From positions 1,486,501-1,550,500 of the forward strand of contig NZ_CP018049.1 in NCBI RefSeq assembly GCF_002934065.1: DNA of 64,000 nt, in the 5' to 3' direction. Below the pieces are notes generated by a model. The model made no database searches and was not told where the DNA came from. It worked only from the letters and a program-made list of their open reading frames with translations. Shown here piece after piece: positions 20,409 to 29,177 of this stretch. Every line of letters begins with the position of its first letter. The stretch's first letter is position 1. Both the position numbers and the translations under genes were made by a program. The DNA is from Pseudomonas orientalis (lineage in GTDB: Bacteria > Pseudomonadota > Gammaproteobacteria > Pseudomonadales > Pseudomonadaceae).

Positions 20409-20750
20409 ATGTTGCCACCCATGCTGCCCGTCAGTGTCGTGCCGGTCACGTCGCAACTCGATCCGGTGCGCCAGAAGCCGGATATCCCGCCCGTCATGCC
20501 GGTTCAACCGGGCTCCAACGAGAGCACCATCGATTTGAAAAAGGGCGATGCGGAGCAATCGACCTTTCTGCTGCGCGAGGAACAACGCCGCCAGCAAGAG
20601 CAGCAAAAACGTCAGCGTGAAGCCGGCGACGACCCTGAGCAGCACCTGCCGATTCCCGGCGATCTGCTCAACGCCGACAACACCGTGCCGGTGGCGCCGC
20701 TGATTGAAGACGCGCCACGCCAGGGCTTATGGGTCGACATCGAGGTTTAG
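20409..20750 (+). CDS. Pseudomonas-specific small proline/glutamine-rich protein
   Basis: A 113-residue protein of unknown function. The start at 20409 is chosen because AGGAG lies about 11 bases upstream; an ATG seven codons earlier lacks such a site. The N-terminus is Pro/Val-rich (MLPPMLPVSVVPV). The middle is a charged, probably helical stretch (LLREEQRRQQEQQKRQREAG), and the C-terminus ends APRQGLWVDIEV. Similar proteins are recalled from other Pseudomonas, some wrongly labelled aspartate-semialdehyde dehydrogenase. No catalytic motif is visible. It overlaps the end of the convergent aminotransferase gene by four bases. Confidence 0.75.
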   Translation: MLPPMLPVSVVPVTSQLDPVRQKPDIPPVMPVQPGSNESTIDLKKGDAEQSTFLLREEQRRQQEQQKRQREAGDDPEQHLPIPGDLLNADNTVPVAPLIEDAPRQGLWVDIEV

Positions 20751-21928
20751 TCGCGCAGTGCTCGCAAGGCCTCCAGCAGTAACGCGCAGTCCCGGTCGTC
20801 GTTGAGTGGGCTGACGGAGATTCGCGCAATGCTGTCCAACCCGCGCGCTTGCATGTCCAGTGGTGTGTAGGCCACACCGTTGGCGCCGATGTTGATGCGC
20901 TGCAAGCCCAGGCGCTGCTTGAGTTCGAAGGCGTCCCAACCGCTCAGGTTGAAGGCGATCAGTCCGGACTGCAGCGTGCCCATGTCATGCAAGGAAATCC
21001 CCGGGATCTGGCGCAGCCCTTCGCGGATTCGCGCGCTGGTGCGCGAGACGCTTTCCCATACCGCTTCTATCCCCAGTTGGTTGATCTCCTGCAAGGCATT
21101 GCCGAGTCCGGCCAGCAAGGCAAAGGACGCTTCGCTGGTCTCGAAGCGCCGCGCGTCGTTGCGCACATCGAAACCTGCAGCGGCCCAGGGGGCTGAAAGT
21201 ACATCGCGCTGGGCGGGATTCAGGCGCTGCAAAAACGCCGGTCTTACATACAACAGTGCCGTGCCCCGTGGCCCGCGCAGGTGCTTGCGGCCGGCGCACT
21301 TGAGCACATCGCAGTGCAGCGCCTGCACATCCACAGGCACCTGGCCGAGCGCCTGGCCAGCGTCGATAAAGTAGGGGATGGCGTGACGCCGCGCCACTTC
21401 GCCGATGGCCTGGGCAGGGTTGATCAGGCCACCGTTGGCCGGCAGCCAAGTGAGGTTGATCAACTTCACGTCGGCGTCGATCATCGCCTCCAGCGCCACC
21501 GGGCACACTGCGCCGGCCGCGTCGCAGGGGATGACGTCGATTCGGGCACCTGCTTGCACGGCTATTGCCATGCTCGCCAGGTTACCGCCCCATTCATGCC
21601 GGCCGACCAGGATGCGGTCACCTGGCTGCCATGGGCCCAGGGCCTGGAACGCCAGGTTCCAGGCCGTCGAGCCGCTGCTGGCGAAGGCAATCGAGGACGC
21701 GGGCGCATTGAGCAATTGCGCGGCGGCGTGACGGGCCTGCTCCACCAGCACGGCGCCATGTTCGCCAGCCTCCATCGGACCGTCCTGGGCTTCGCGTTGC
21801 AGTTGCGCGACGATGGCGTCGAGGGTGGCCTGGCTGGGCAGAGAAGCACCGGCATGATTGAAGTGCACGGTGCCGGCCTGGCAGCCGGGCGTGGCTGCTC
21901 GCAGTTGTTGGATGGCCAGCGGGGTCAC
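20747..21928 (-). CDS. Aminotransferase class V-fold PLP enzyme
   Basis: A 393-residue PLP enzyme of the cysteine desulfurase/isopenicillin N epimerase-like group. Features include NHAGASLPS near the start, IAFASSGSTAWNLAFQAL for the cofactor phosphate, FIDAGQALGQVPVDV (PLP-ring Asp), and CAGRKHLRGPRG, whose Lys is the likely Schiff-base residue. The substrate is unknown; there is no clear catalytic-loop cysteine to argue for desulfurase activity. It is preceded by ridA with a 4-base overlap and by a LysR gene, forming a likely three-gene unit. Confidence 0.88.
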   Translation of the reverse strand: MTPLAIQQLRAATPGCQAGTVHFNHAGASLPSQATLDAIVAQLQREAQDGPMEAGEHGAVLVEQARHAAAQLLNAPASSIAFASSGSTAWNLAFQALGPWQPGDRILVGRHEWGGNLASMAIAVQAGARIDVIPCDAAGAVCPVALEAMIDADVKLINLTWLPANGGLINPAQAIGEVARRHAIPYFIDAGQALGQVPVDVQALHCDVLKCAGRKHLRGPRGTALLYVRPAFLQRLNPAQRDVLSAPWAAAGFDVRNDARRFETSEASFALLAGLGNALQEINQLGIEAVWESVSRTSARIREGLRQIPGISLHDMGTLQSGLIAFNLSGWDAFELKQRLGLQRINIGANGVAYTPLDMQARGLDSIARISVSPLNDDRDCALLLEALRALRD

Positions 21929-22395
21929 GGTTGCAACTCGACAATGGCGTCGACTTCCACGGCCACGCCCGCCGGCAAACTGCTCACGCCGACGGCGGTG
22001 CGCACATGCTGGCCTTTATCACCGAGGGCGTTGACCAACAGGTTCGACGCGCCATTGGCGACCGCGCTCTGGCGCTGGAAATCGGCGGTGCAGGCGATGA
22101 ATACCCCCAGCCTCACGATGCGCACCACGCGCGACAGGTCATCGCCCAGGGCATCGCTCAGTTGCCCGAGCAGGCCCAGTGCCGCGAGTTCTGCTGCCTG
22201 CGCGCCTTGTTGATCATCCAGCGTGTCGCCCACGCGGCCCACATAGGCGGGCGTGCCATCGAGCAGGGGAATTTGCCCGGAAATGAAGAGTTGGTTGCCG
22301 CTGACGACATGGTTGATGTAGTTGGCCGCCGGTTGGCTGGCAGTCGGCAGTGTCAGGCCAAGGGCGTGAACGCGTTGACGGATGGAGTCGCTCAT
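21925..22395 (-). CDS. RidA/YjgF-family enamine/imine deaminase
   Basis: A 156-residue member of the longer RidA subgroup. The start MSDSIRQRVHALG is chosen over an upstream ATG because AGAGG lies 9 bases before it. Family segments are NYINHVVSGNQLFISGQIPL, DGTPAYVGRVGDTLD and VRTAVGVSSLPAGVAVEVDAIVE. RidA proteins hydrolyse reactive enamines released by PLP enzymes. Its stop overlaps the start of the PLP-enzyme gene, so it may clean up that enzyme's products; this is inference from context. Confidence 0.9.
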   Translation of the reverse strand: MSDSIRQRVHALGLTLPTASQPAANYINHVVSGNQLFISGQIPLLDGTPAYVGRVGDTLDDQQGAQAAELAALGLLGQLSDALGDDLSRVVRIVRLGVFIACTADFQRQSAVANGASNLLVNALGDKGQHVRTAVGVSSLPAGVAVEVDAIVELQP

Positions 22396-22485
22396 GATGC
22401 AACCTCTTGAGGGGGGAGGTTCCAGCATGTTGGCTGCGCCGGTGGCCGACAAACGGATAGATCTCAACCGACGCATCGAAAAAAA

Positions 22486-23358
22486 TCATGCGTCGGCGCA
22501 GGTTTCCTGCAGCCACTGAATGAAACATGCCGCCGCTTCACTCGGCGGACTGTGAGGCGTGATCAGCCAGTAGCCGATCTCACTGTGGTAAGGCGGCCAG
22601 TCGAACGCCTCCACCAGGCTGCCGTCGCGAAGCTTGCGCTGGATCAGGCGATGGCGGCCCATGGCGATTCCCTGGCCGGCCACGCTGGCTTCGACCACGA
22701 TGTTGTAGTCATGCAGCATCACGCGAGGGTGGCGCTCAAGGTCGACCTGATAATGCTGCGACCAATCCGTCCACTCGAACGGGCGGTGTGAGGTGGCCAT
22801 CAACAGCGGGCTATCGTGGGATTGGACGGCCTTGAAGGCCGGGCTGCATACCGGTGACAGGGTTTCGGTCATCAGTCGCGTGGCGTGCACGTCGGGCCAG
22901 TCGCCCTTGCCGTAACGGATGGCCAGGTCAACCTCGGCACCGGCGACGTTGGCCAATTGAATGGCGGGCAGCAATTCAACCTGGATATGCGGGTAGCGAT
23001 TGAGAAACTCGGCCAGACGCGGCGCCAGCCACAGCGTGGCGAAGGACGCCAGCAAGCCGACGCGCAGCAGGCTGGGGCCGGGTACTGCTTTTTGGTGGCG
23101 GGTGGCGGTTGCAATGGCATCCAGGGCCGGGCGGATTTCGTTGTAGTAATGCTGGCCGTCCACCGTCAGATCTATCGCACGTGTGCGCCGGATAAACAGC
23201 GGTTTGCCCAAGTGTTGCTCAAGTTTCTGCACGTGGTGGCTCAGGGCGCTCTGGGTTACCGACAACTCATTTGCCGCCTTGATAAAGCTCAAGTGCCGCG
23301 CCACAGCCTCAAAGGCGCGCAGGGCCAGCAACGGAGGAAGGTCCTTGTGCAGTGCCAC
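22486..23358 (-). CDS. LysR-family regulator, GcvA-like
   Basis: A 290-residue LTTR. The GTG start at 23358 is chosen because AGGAG lies 9 bases upstream and the product begins at the usual place (LHKDLPPLLALRAFEAVARH). The HTH is SFIKAANELSVTQSALSHHV. The C-terminal part is a periplasmic-binding-like effector domain (RVGLLASFATLWLAPRLAEF), as in GcvA/AmpR-type members. It probably regulates the ridA-aminotransferase pair 90 bases downstream. It is transcribed away from a small gene at 23491. Confidence 0.9.
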   Translation of the reverse strand: MALHKDLPPLLALRAFEAVARHLSFIKAANELSVTQSALSHHVQKLEQHLGKPLFIRRTRAIDLTVDGQHYYNEIRPALDAIATATRHQKAVPGPSLLRVGLLASFATLWLAPRLAEFLNRYPHIQVELLPAIQLANVAGAEVDLAIRYGKGDWPDVHATRLMTETLSPVCSPAFKAVQSHDSPLLMATSHRPFEWTDWSQHYQVDLERHPRVMLHDYNIVVEASVAGQGIAMGRHRLIQRKLRDGSLVEAFDWPPYHSEIGYWLITPHSPPSEAAACFIQWLQETCADA

Positions 23359-23490
23359 CGGATTGCGTCTCCTGGGGAGGAAGGAAGGTGCCGATTCTGG
23401 TCGATGCCCTGCATTTTGTCGCCCGCTGATTTGCCGTCGGGCGCGGGAGACCGCATTATTGGGCATTCCCGCCATAACGTAAGCCAAGCC

Positions 23491-23652
23491 ATGAGTGACG
23501 ACGACAAGCTGATCGACCTGAATGCCGAACGCGCCAAGCGCGTGCATGACCTTAATGACAAACGCCTGAACGAAGTGCGCCAGGCGTTTGAACAGGCGAT
23601 GCCCTTGGGTAAAGCCAAGAAGAAGTCGAAGAACAAGCCGAAAAAACGTTGA
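23491..23652 (+). CDS. Small basic conserved protein (53 residues)
   Basis: Starts MSDDDKLIDLNAERAKRVHD and ends in a lysine-rich tail (GKAKKKSKNKPKKR). It looks like one amphipathic helix plus a basic tail that might bind nucleic acid. Similar short proteins are recalled in other Pseudomonas. The function is unknown. It is divergent from the LysR gene with 132 bases between starts; the ribosome-binding site is weak. Confidence 0.7.
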   Translation: MSDDDKLIDLNAERAKRVHDLNDKRLNEVRQAFEQAMPLGKAKKKSKNKPKKR

Positions 23653-23795
23653 ATCAACTGGCCTTGATTGATCCAGGTCAGTTATTGCCCTTCTTTACGC
23701 CCCGTCGCGGGCGACATTGATCCCCGTCAATTTTCCATTCCGCCTTCTCCATTAACTTAGCCCTATCGCAACAGGGCAAGTGCAGGAGGCCGGTC

Positions 23796-23912
23796 ATGTT
23801 TATCGATAATGTGGTATTTGCCGGAGTGCTGACCGTAAGCCTCATGGTGCTGTTTTTTGTTGGATTCGGATTTTTTATCTGGAAAGACGCAAACAAGCGT
23901 AAAAAACCTTAG
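23796..23912 (+). CDS. ccoM: CcoM-like small cbb3 oxidase subunit (38 residues)
   Basis: A 38-residue single-span membrane peptide: MFIDNVVFAGVLTVSLMVLF, then a hydrophobic run to FFIWKDANKRKKP. It resembles CcoM, the small helix found in the cbb3-type cytochrome c oxidase structure of P. stutzeri, which starts with a similar MF-DNVV-AGV-TV-LMV pattern. A perfect AGGAGG lies 7 bases before the ATG. A strong terminator follows 34 bases after the stop, so this is a compact single-gene unit far from any cco operon in the window. The match is from memory and needs alignment. Confidence 0.8.
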   Translation: MFIDNVVFAGVLTVSLMVLFFVGFGFFIWKDANKRKKP

Positions 23913-23946
23913 GTTTTTCCGGGTTACAGGGCACGCAAGGCATTTT

Positions 23947-23972
23947 GGGCGACTTCGGTCGCCCTTTTTTTT
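23947..23972 (+). terminator. Rho-independent terminator of ccoM
   Basis: GGGCGAC-TTCG-GTCGCCC with a TTCG tetraloop, followed by eight T residues. Confidence 0.95.
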
Positions 23973-23978
23973 GCCTAT

Positions 23979-24004
23979 CGTTCTCACGCAGAGCGTGGGA
24001 GCGA
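23979..24004. repeat. REP-like palindrome (CGTTCTCACGC / GCGTGGGAGCG)
   Basis: A short imperfect palindrome with 11-base arms around a 3-base loop. It resembles the CGTTCCCACGC-type repeats common in Pseudomonas. It sits between two terminators. Confidence 0.65.
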
Positions 24005-24016
24005 TTATCAGGCCAT

Positions 24017-24052
24017 AAAAAAAGGTGCGATTCTCGCGAATCGCACCTTTTT
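24017..24052 (-). terminator. Rho-independent terminator of pitA
   Basis: AAGGTGCGATTC and GAATCGCACCTT pair around TCGC, with A and T runs on either side. It is downstream of pitA on the minus strand and could act in both directions. Confidence 0.92.
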
Positions 24053-24068
24053 CATTGCAGGCGACTGA

Positions 24069-25544
24069 TCAGCTGCCCAGCGCCCAGGACGCCAGCCAGA
24101 ACAACCCGGCCGAGAGGCCTACGGTTGCCGGCAAGGTCAATACCCAAGCCATCAGGATGGTCTTGACGGTGCCGCCTTGCAGGCCGCTTTTGTTGGCGAC
24201 CATGGTACCGGCCACGCCGGAAGACAACACGTGGGTGGTGGACACCGGCAGGGCGAAGATATTGGCGAAGCCGATCATGGTGGCGGTGGTGATCTGCGCC
24301 GACATGCCTTGGGCATAGGTCATGCCTTGCTTGCCGATCTTCTCGCCGATGGTCAGTACCACGCGTTTCCAGCCGACCATGGTGCCCAGGCCCAGGGCCA
24401 GTGCGACCGCGAGAATCACCCAGAACGGCGCGTACTCGGTCGTGGCGGTCAAGTCCTTGCGCAGCTTGTCGAGGTCGGACTTCTCACGCGCATCCAGGCC
24501 AGGCAGCTTGCCGACTTTCTTGGCGGTATCGTCCAGGCAGAGCAGGTAACGACGTACTTCGATGCGCTGGTCGGCACTCAACGCGTGGTAGTCGGAAACA
24601 CCTTTGAGCGTATCAACCAGCGCGTTGATGGTCGGCTCGGTCTGCTGCGGGTTGCATTGGAACTTGCCCGGCAGATCGTCCTTCACACTTTTGCCCAGGG
24701 CCAGGAACTCGCCGAGCGTGGCATTGTTGCGCTGGTAGAACTGGCTCAAATGCACGGTGGCATCGCGAGTACGTTCGATCTGGTAGGTGGTGCTGCCCAG
24801 GTCGAGCACGAACTGCGCCGGCACGATACCGATCAGCACGAGCATGATCAGGCCGATACCTTTTTGCCCATCGTTGGAGCCGTGCACGAAGCTCACCGCC
24901 ATGGCCGAAATCACCAGCACCAGGCGGTTCCAGAACGGCGGGTGCTTCTTGTCGTCAAGCTTGCGGCGCTGGTCCGGGGTCTTGTGCATCTTCGACAGCG
25001 GGCGCCACCACTTCAGGCCAATCAGCACCAAGGCTGCCACGAGAAAGCCGGCCATCGGCGAGAACACCAAGGACGCACCGATATCAATCGCTTTCTGCCA
25101 GTTCACACCGTCAGCCAGGGGAATATCGTTGATCAGGGCGTTGGCCAGGCCCACACCGAGGATCGAGCCGATCAGCGTGTGAGAGCTGGAGGCGGGGATA
25201 CCGAAGTACCAGGTGCCCAGGTTCCAGGTGATTGCCGCCGCCAACAATGAGAAGACCATCGCCAAACCATGGCCGGTATTCACATTGATCAGCAACTCCA
25301 CCGGCAGCAGATGCACGATGGCGTAGGCGACACCCACACCGCCGAGCAACACGCCGAGGAAGTTGAACACCCCGGAGAAGAACACCGCCAGGTGCGGCGG
25401 CATGGCCTTGGTATAGATGACTGTGGCCACCGCGTTAGCGGTGTCATGAAAGCCATTGATGAACTCGAAGGCGAGGACAAAGGCCAGGGCGAGCAACAGG
25501 CTCACTAGAACCCAAGCATCCAGTCCGCTGAATAAATCGATCAT
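24069..25544 (-). CDS. pitA: Inorganic phosphate transporter, PiT family
   Basis: A 491-residue low-affinity, proton-driven phosphate (metal-phosphate) permease. Both PiT signature repeats are present: EFINGFHDTANAVATVIYT near residue 27 and VHGSNDGQKGIGLIMLVL near 220. A large hydrophilic loop of about 120 residues (around 255-370) separates the two membrane halves, as in E. coli PitA. It is monocistronic with a terminator downstream. The 326 bases upstream carry an AAATGT/ACATTT inverted repeat at 25739-25760 but no clear Pho box. Confidence 0.94.
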   Translation of the reverse strand: MIDLFSGLDAWVLVSLLLALAFVLAFEFINGFHDTANAVATVIYTKAMPPHLAVFFSGVFNFLGVLLGGVGVAYAIVHLLPVELLINVNTGHGLAMVFSLLAAAITWNLGTWYFGIPASSSHTLIGSILGVGLANALINDIPLADGVNWQKAIDIGASLVFSPMAGFLVAALVLIGLKWWRPLSKMHKTPDQRRKLDDKKHPPFWNRLVLVISAMAVSFVHGSNDGQKGIGLIMLVLIGIVPAQFVLDLGSTTYQIERTRDATVHLSQFYQRNNATLGEFLALGKSVKDDLPGKFQCNPQQTEPTINALVDTLKGVSDYHALSADQRIEVRRYLLCLDDTAKKVGKLPGLDAREKSDLDKLRKDLTATTEYAPFWVILAVALALGLGTMVGWKRVVLTIGEKIGKQGMTYAQGMSAQITTATMIGFANIFALPVSTTHVLSSGVAGTMVANKSGLQGGTVKTILMAWVLTLPATVGLSAGLFWLASWALGS

Positions 25545-25870
25545 GAAGGTTTTCTGACCCGGTCGTAAGGGGGCGCGATTATGCCAGAAAACCTCGGTAA
25601 TCGATGCATTAGCTGCTCATCGGTAACAATCCAGCGTGAAAAAAACCGGCCTGCGCAGGCGCATCCCAGGGTTTTCGGGGCTTTGGCAAGTGCTTGATTT
25701 GTAAAGCCAGGGCGCGAAAAAACACGGTTTCGACACAAAAATGTCATGTGTGAAACATTTGTATGAAATTTCGTTAGCAGCAGTAGGGCGCCGACCAGTG
25801 GTTTTGAAGGTCGCTGCCCTTCGCAGGTGATGACCGGCACAGACCGTAAAGCCTGGGGGCTCAACTCGCC
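25545..25870. other. Gap upstream of pitA
   Basis: No gene is visible. The region should carry the pitA promoter. An inverted repeat AAATGT-N10-ACATTT lies at 25739-25760 in an AT-rich stretch. Nothing else stands out. Confidence 0.5.
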
Positions 25871-26071
25871 CTAGGGCTCTTCGGCCTTGAGCTCTTGCTC
25901 GATCTTCTGGATTTCCTGGGCGAATGCCTGGTCCAGCAGGCTGGCGCGCTTGCGCCAGGGCTTACGTTCCGGCTCAGGCTGGGCGGCGTAGGTGGTGACT
26001 TCCCCGCCGTAAACGTCCTTGTAACGTTGCTCCTGGCGCTCAAGTTCCGCGCGCAGTTCATCTTTCGTCAC
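25871..26071 (-). CDS. Small charged conserved protein (66 residues)
   Basis: Predicted from a GTG start ([20 protein letters not shown]), because similar Pseudomonas proteins begin MTKDEL and the region further upstream does not look like protein. It is very rich in Glu, Arg and Lys and likely helical, with a central [20 protein letters not shown] segment. There is no membrane or signal segment. The function is unknown. The ribosome-binding site is weak (TTAGGTAA). Confidence 0.7.
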   Translation of the reverse strand: MTKDELRAELERQEQRYKDVYGGEVTTYAAQPEPERKPWRKRASLLDQAFAQEIQKIEQELKAEEP

Positions 26072-26579
26072 AGTGTTACCTAATTGAGTTGAGTTTAATA
26101 AGGGTACAACTTCATGCCAAAAGGCGCCTCGGGTGTACATACTTGAACAGACGCCCTGTTCAAGTTTAAGTAGGGACCTGAGATCGCTTTTTCAATCCAC
26201 TGCTTTAATCGACCCTGCGCACGGGATGCGGCGCCGGGCGAGCTCCGATCCCAATAACCGAATTGGGCTGACCTCTGTACAGGCTGCATTATAGCGACGC
26301 ATTTGAAGAACGCTATCGGCATAAATTTAAAAAGCCTCAACTTCATGTGCGAGTTTTGTTACATCACAACGTAAGTGTTGGCTGAACATATTCCCTCAGG
26401 CAGCCGCTTTTTACCGGACAGCGTACTGTGCCAGGCTCGGCAACCGAGAATTGCGATAATCGAATCATCGTCCGATAATCGCCCAATGTTGCCGCCCTTG
26501 CCTTGTGCATCGCTCACCGTGCGGCTTGTAATAGCAGCCAGCCCTTCTGTGGTTGAAAACAAGAAAAAGGATCCCTGAA
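26072..26579. promoter_or_regulatory. pcaR upstream region with two GATAATCG sites
   Basis: No gene is convincing in these 508 bases. Two PcaR-like sites occur at 26451-26465 (TTGCGATAATCGAAT) and 26470-26484 (GTCCGATAATCGCCC), 19 bases apart start to start. The second differs from the PcaR site published for P. putida (GTTCGATAATCGCAC) at two positions. They lie about 100-130 bases before the pcaR ATG, which fits autoregulation. Confidence 0.7.
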
Positions 26580-27422
26580 ATGAACGATCAATTGCGCAAC
26601 TCCTTCGCGTCGGTGGCGCCGCCGATCGTGGCATCACCGGCCAAGCGCATCCAGGCGTTCACGGGCGATCCAGACTTCATGACCTCCCTGGCCCGTGGCC
26701 TGGCCGTGGTGCAGGCGTTTCAGGAGCGCAAGCGTCACCTGACCATCGCCCAGATCAGCCATCGCACCGAAATTCCGCGTGCCGCCGTGCGCCGCTGCCT
26801 GCATACCTTGATTAAGCTGGGGTATGCCACCACCGATGGCCGTACCTACTCGTTGCTGCCCAAGGTGCTGACCCTGGGCCACGCCTATTTATCGTCGACC
26901 CCCTTGGCCGTGTCGGCCCAGCCCTATCTGGACCGCATGAGCGAACAGCTTCACGAAGCCTGCAACATGGCGACCCTTGAAGGTGACGACATTCTTTACA
27001 TCGCCCGCTCGGCCACCACCCAGCGCCTGATTTCCGTAGACCTTTCCGTGGGCGGGCGCTTGCCGGCGTACTGCACCTCCATGGGCCGCATCCTGCTGGC
27101 CGCCCTGGATGACGCCTCGTTGCGGGATTACCTTGACCACGCCGACCTGCAAACCAAGACCAGTCGCACCTTGACCACGCCCGAAGCGTTGTTCGAATGC
27201 CTGCAACAGGTGCGTCAGCAGGGTTGGTGCATCGTCGATCAGGAACTGGAGCAGGGCCTGCGTTCGATCGCCGTACCGGTTTACGACGCATCCGGCCAGG
27301 TGTTGGCCGCGCTCAATGTCAGCACCCATGCCGGGCGGGTCAGCCGCAGCGAATTGGAGCAGCGGTTCCTGCCGAGCATGCTCAGCGCCAGCCGCGAGCT
27401 GAGCATGCAACTTTTCGCCTGA
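26580..27422 (+). CDS. pcaR: PcaR, IclR-family regulator of the pca genes
   Basis: A 280-residue IclR-type regulator. It has a winged HTH at about residues 35-95 (LTIAQISHRTEIPRAAVRRC) and a C-terminal effector domain (ACNMATLEGDDILYIARSAT; GGRLPAYCTSMGRILLA). The start at 26580 follows an AAAAAGG site; a Met nine codons upstream is less likely. In P. putida PcaR activates pca genes in response to 3-oxoadipate. It heads the pca cluster and is followed by pcaK. Confidence 0.94.
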   Translation: MNDQLRNSFASVAPPIVASPAKRIQAFTGDPDFMTSLARGLAVVQAFQERKRHLTIAQISHRTEIPRAAVRRCLHTLIKLGYATTDGRTYSLLPKVLTLGHAYLSSTPLAVSAQPYLDRMSEQLHEACNMATLEGDDILYIARSATTQRLISVDLSVGGRLPAYCTSMGRILLAALDDASLRDYLDHADLQTKTSRTLTTPEALFECLQQVRQQGWCIVDQELEQGLRSIAVPVYDASGQVLAALNVSTHAGRVSRSELEQRFLPSMLSASRELSMQLFA

Positions 27423-27566
27423 GTGTTCGGTGACCGCACAGAACCCGGCGTGATCAATTGACGCTGTTTCCCCTGGCTTATTAATGTGCGGCAGCGCTTC
27501 AGGGCGCGCTCCAATAATAATGGCGACCCCAGGTCGCTGGCCCGCCATCGGTGTGGAATAAAAATA

Positions 27567-28907
27567 ATGAATCAGCCATCTGTCGGTTCTACCCTGGACG
27601 TGCAGTCCTTCATCAATGCCCAGCCCTTGTCACGTTACCAGTGGCGCGTGGTGATCCTGTGCTTCCTGATTGTCTTCCTCGACGGCCTCGACACCGCCGC
27701 CATGGGCTTTATCGCACCCGCGCTGTCCCAGGATTGGGGCATCGACCGCGCGAGCCTCGGCCCGGTGATGAGCGCCGCGTTGATCGGCATGGTCTTCGGC
27801 GCGCTGGGTTCCGGCCCGCTGGCCGACCGCTTCGGGCGCAAAGGGGTGCTGGTGGGCGCAGTGCTGGTGTTCGGTGCCTTCAGCCTGGCTTCGGCCTACA
27901 GCAGCAATGTCGACCAATTGCTGGTGCTGCGTTTCCTGACGGGCCTGGGCCTGGGTGCCGGCATGCCGAATGCCACCACGCTGCTGTCGGAATACACCCC
28001 CGAGCGGCACAAGTCGTTGCTGGTCACCAGCATGTTCTGCGGCTTCAACCTGGGCATGGCCGGTGGCGGGTTTATCTCGGCCAAGCTGATCCCGGCGTTC
28101 GGCTGGCACAGCCTGCTGCTGATCGGTGGCATCCTGCCGTTGATCCTGGCCGCGGTGCTGTTGGTGTGGTTGCCGGAGTCGGCGCGCTACCTGGTGGTGC
28201 GCAACCGTGGCACCGACAAGGTACGCAAGACCCTGTCACCGATTGAGCCAGGTATCGTCGCCCAGGCCAGCGGCTTCAGCGTGCCGGAGCAAAAGACCGT
28301 CAAGGCGCGCAACGTGTTCGCGGTGATTTTTTCCGGTACCTACAGCGCCGGCACGCTGCTGCTGTGGCTCACCTATTTCATGGGCCTGGTGATTGTGTAC
28401 CTGCTCACCAGTTGGCTGCCAACCCTGATGCGCGACAGTGGCGCCAGCATGGAGCAGGCCGCCTTTATCGGCGCCTTGTTCCAGTTCGGCGGCGTATTGA
28501 GCGCCGTCGGCGTGGGCTGGGCCATGGACCGGTTCAACCCGCACAAGGTGATTGGCACCTTCTACCTGTTGGCGGGGGTATTTGCCTACGCGGTCGGGCA
28601 GAGCCTGGGCAATATCACCCTGTTGGCGACCCTGGTGCTGATTGCCGGGATGTGCGTCAACGGTGCGCAATCGGCGATGCCCTCCCTGGCTGCGCGCTTC
28701 TACCCCACCCAGGGCCGCGCCACCGGCGTGTCGTGGATGCTCGGCATTGGCCGTTTCGGCGCGATTCTCGGTGCGTGGATGGGCGCTACCTTGCTGGGCC
28801 TGGGCTGGAACTTCGAGCAGGTGCTGACGGCGCTGGTGATTCCGGCGGGGTTGGCCACGGCAGCGGTGCTGATCAAGGGCATGGTCAGCCACGCCGATGC
28901 GACCTGA
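27567..28907 (+). CDS. pcaK: PcaK, 4-hydroxybenzoate/protocatechuate MFS transporter
   Basis: A 446-residue MFS permease of the aromatic acid:H+ symporter family. The helix 1 motif FLDGLDTAAMGFIAPALSQD is diagnostic (the Asp residues are needed in P. putida PcaK). The motif A loop is GPLADRFGRKGVLVG. The start MNQPSVGSTLDVQ is preferred over an upstream Met because it matches known PcaK N-termini. It lies 144 bases after pcaR; a REPIN follows its stop, separating it from pcaI. Confidence 0.94.
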   Translation: MNQPSVGSTLDVQSFINAQPLSRYQWRVVILCFLIVFLDGLDTAAMGFIAPALSQDWGIDRASLGPVMSAALIGMVFGALGSGPLADRFGRKGVLVGAVLVFGAFSLASAYSSNVDQLLVLRFLTGLGLGAGMPNATTLLSEYTPERHKSLLVTSMFCGFNLGMAGGGFISAKLIPAFGWHSLLLIGGILPLILAAVLLVWLPESARYLVVRNRGTDKVRKTLSPIEPGIVAQASGFSVPEQKTVKARNVFAVIFSGTYSAGTLLLWLTYFMGLVIVYLLTSWLPTLMRDSGASMEQAAFIGALFQFGGVLSAVGVGWAMDRFNPHKVIGTFYLLAGVFAYAVGQSLGNITLLATLVLIAGMCVNGAQSAMPSLAARFYPTQGRATGVSWMLGIGRFGAILGAWMGATLLGLGWNFEQVLTALVIPAGLATAAVLIKGMVSHADAT

Positions 28908-28926
28908 CCTCTGGCGAGGTTAAAAG

Positions 28927-29015
28927 TGTGGGAGGGGGCTTGCCCCCGATTGCGGTGGGTCAGCCTGATAATTGCTGGCTGATACACCGCTATCGGGGGC
29001 AAGCCCCCTCCCACA
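28927..29015. repeat. REPIN (GI type) between pcaK and pcaI
   Basis: Two inverted GI REPs with perfect arms, followed 41 bases later by the PcaR-type sites of the pcaI promoter. Confidence 0.92.
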
Positions 29016-29056
29016 TTGGATCATCTGCGGTCAAGAAATTAGCCAGGCAATAATGC

Positions 29057-29090
29057 GTTCGATAATCGAACGCTGAGTCGATTATCGGAT
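29057..29090. promoter_or_regulatory. PcaR operator pair upstream of pcaI
   Basis: GTTCGATAATCGAAC (29057-29071) is symmetric apart from its central base. GTCGATTATCGGAT (29077-29090) is the same motif in reverse orientation. Both contain the GATAATCG core of the PcaR site described for P. putida pcaIJ. They lie about 90-120 bases before the pcaI ATG. Confidence 0.85.
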
Positions 29091-29177
29091 TGTTCGACCC
29101 ATTCCCCCGGCTTAATCTTCAAGCACTTCGGCGCCCCCCTCAGCGCCTTTTTCGATCAACACCGGGAGCCCAACCCC

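Noticed and set aside
22396..22476. N-terminal extension of the RidA protein
   Set aside because: The extra 27 residues do not match RidA; the internal ATG has a proper AGAGG site.
26095..26346. 83-codon minus-strand ORF between the small charged protein gene and pcaR
   Set aside because: No ribosome-binding site, no family resemblance, and it lies in a region of falling coding signal.
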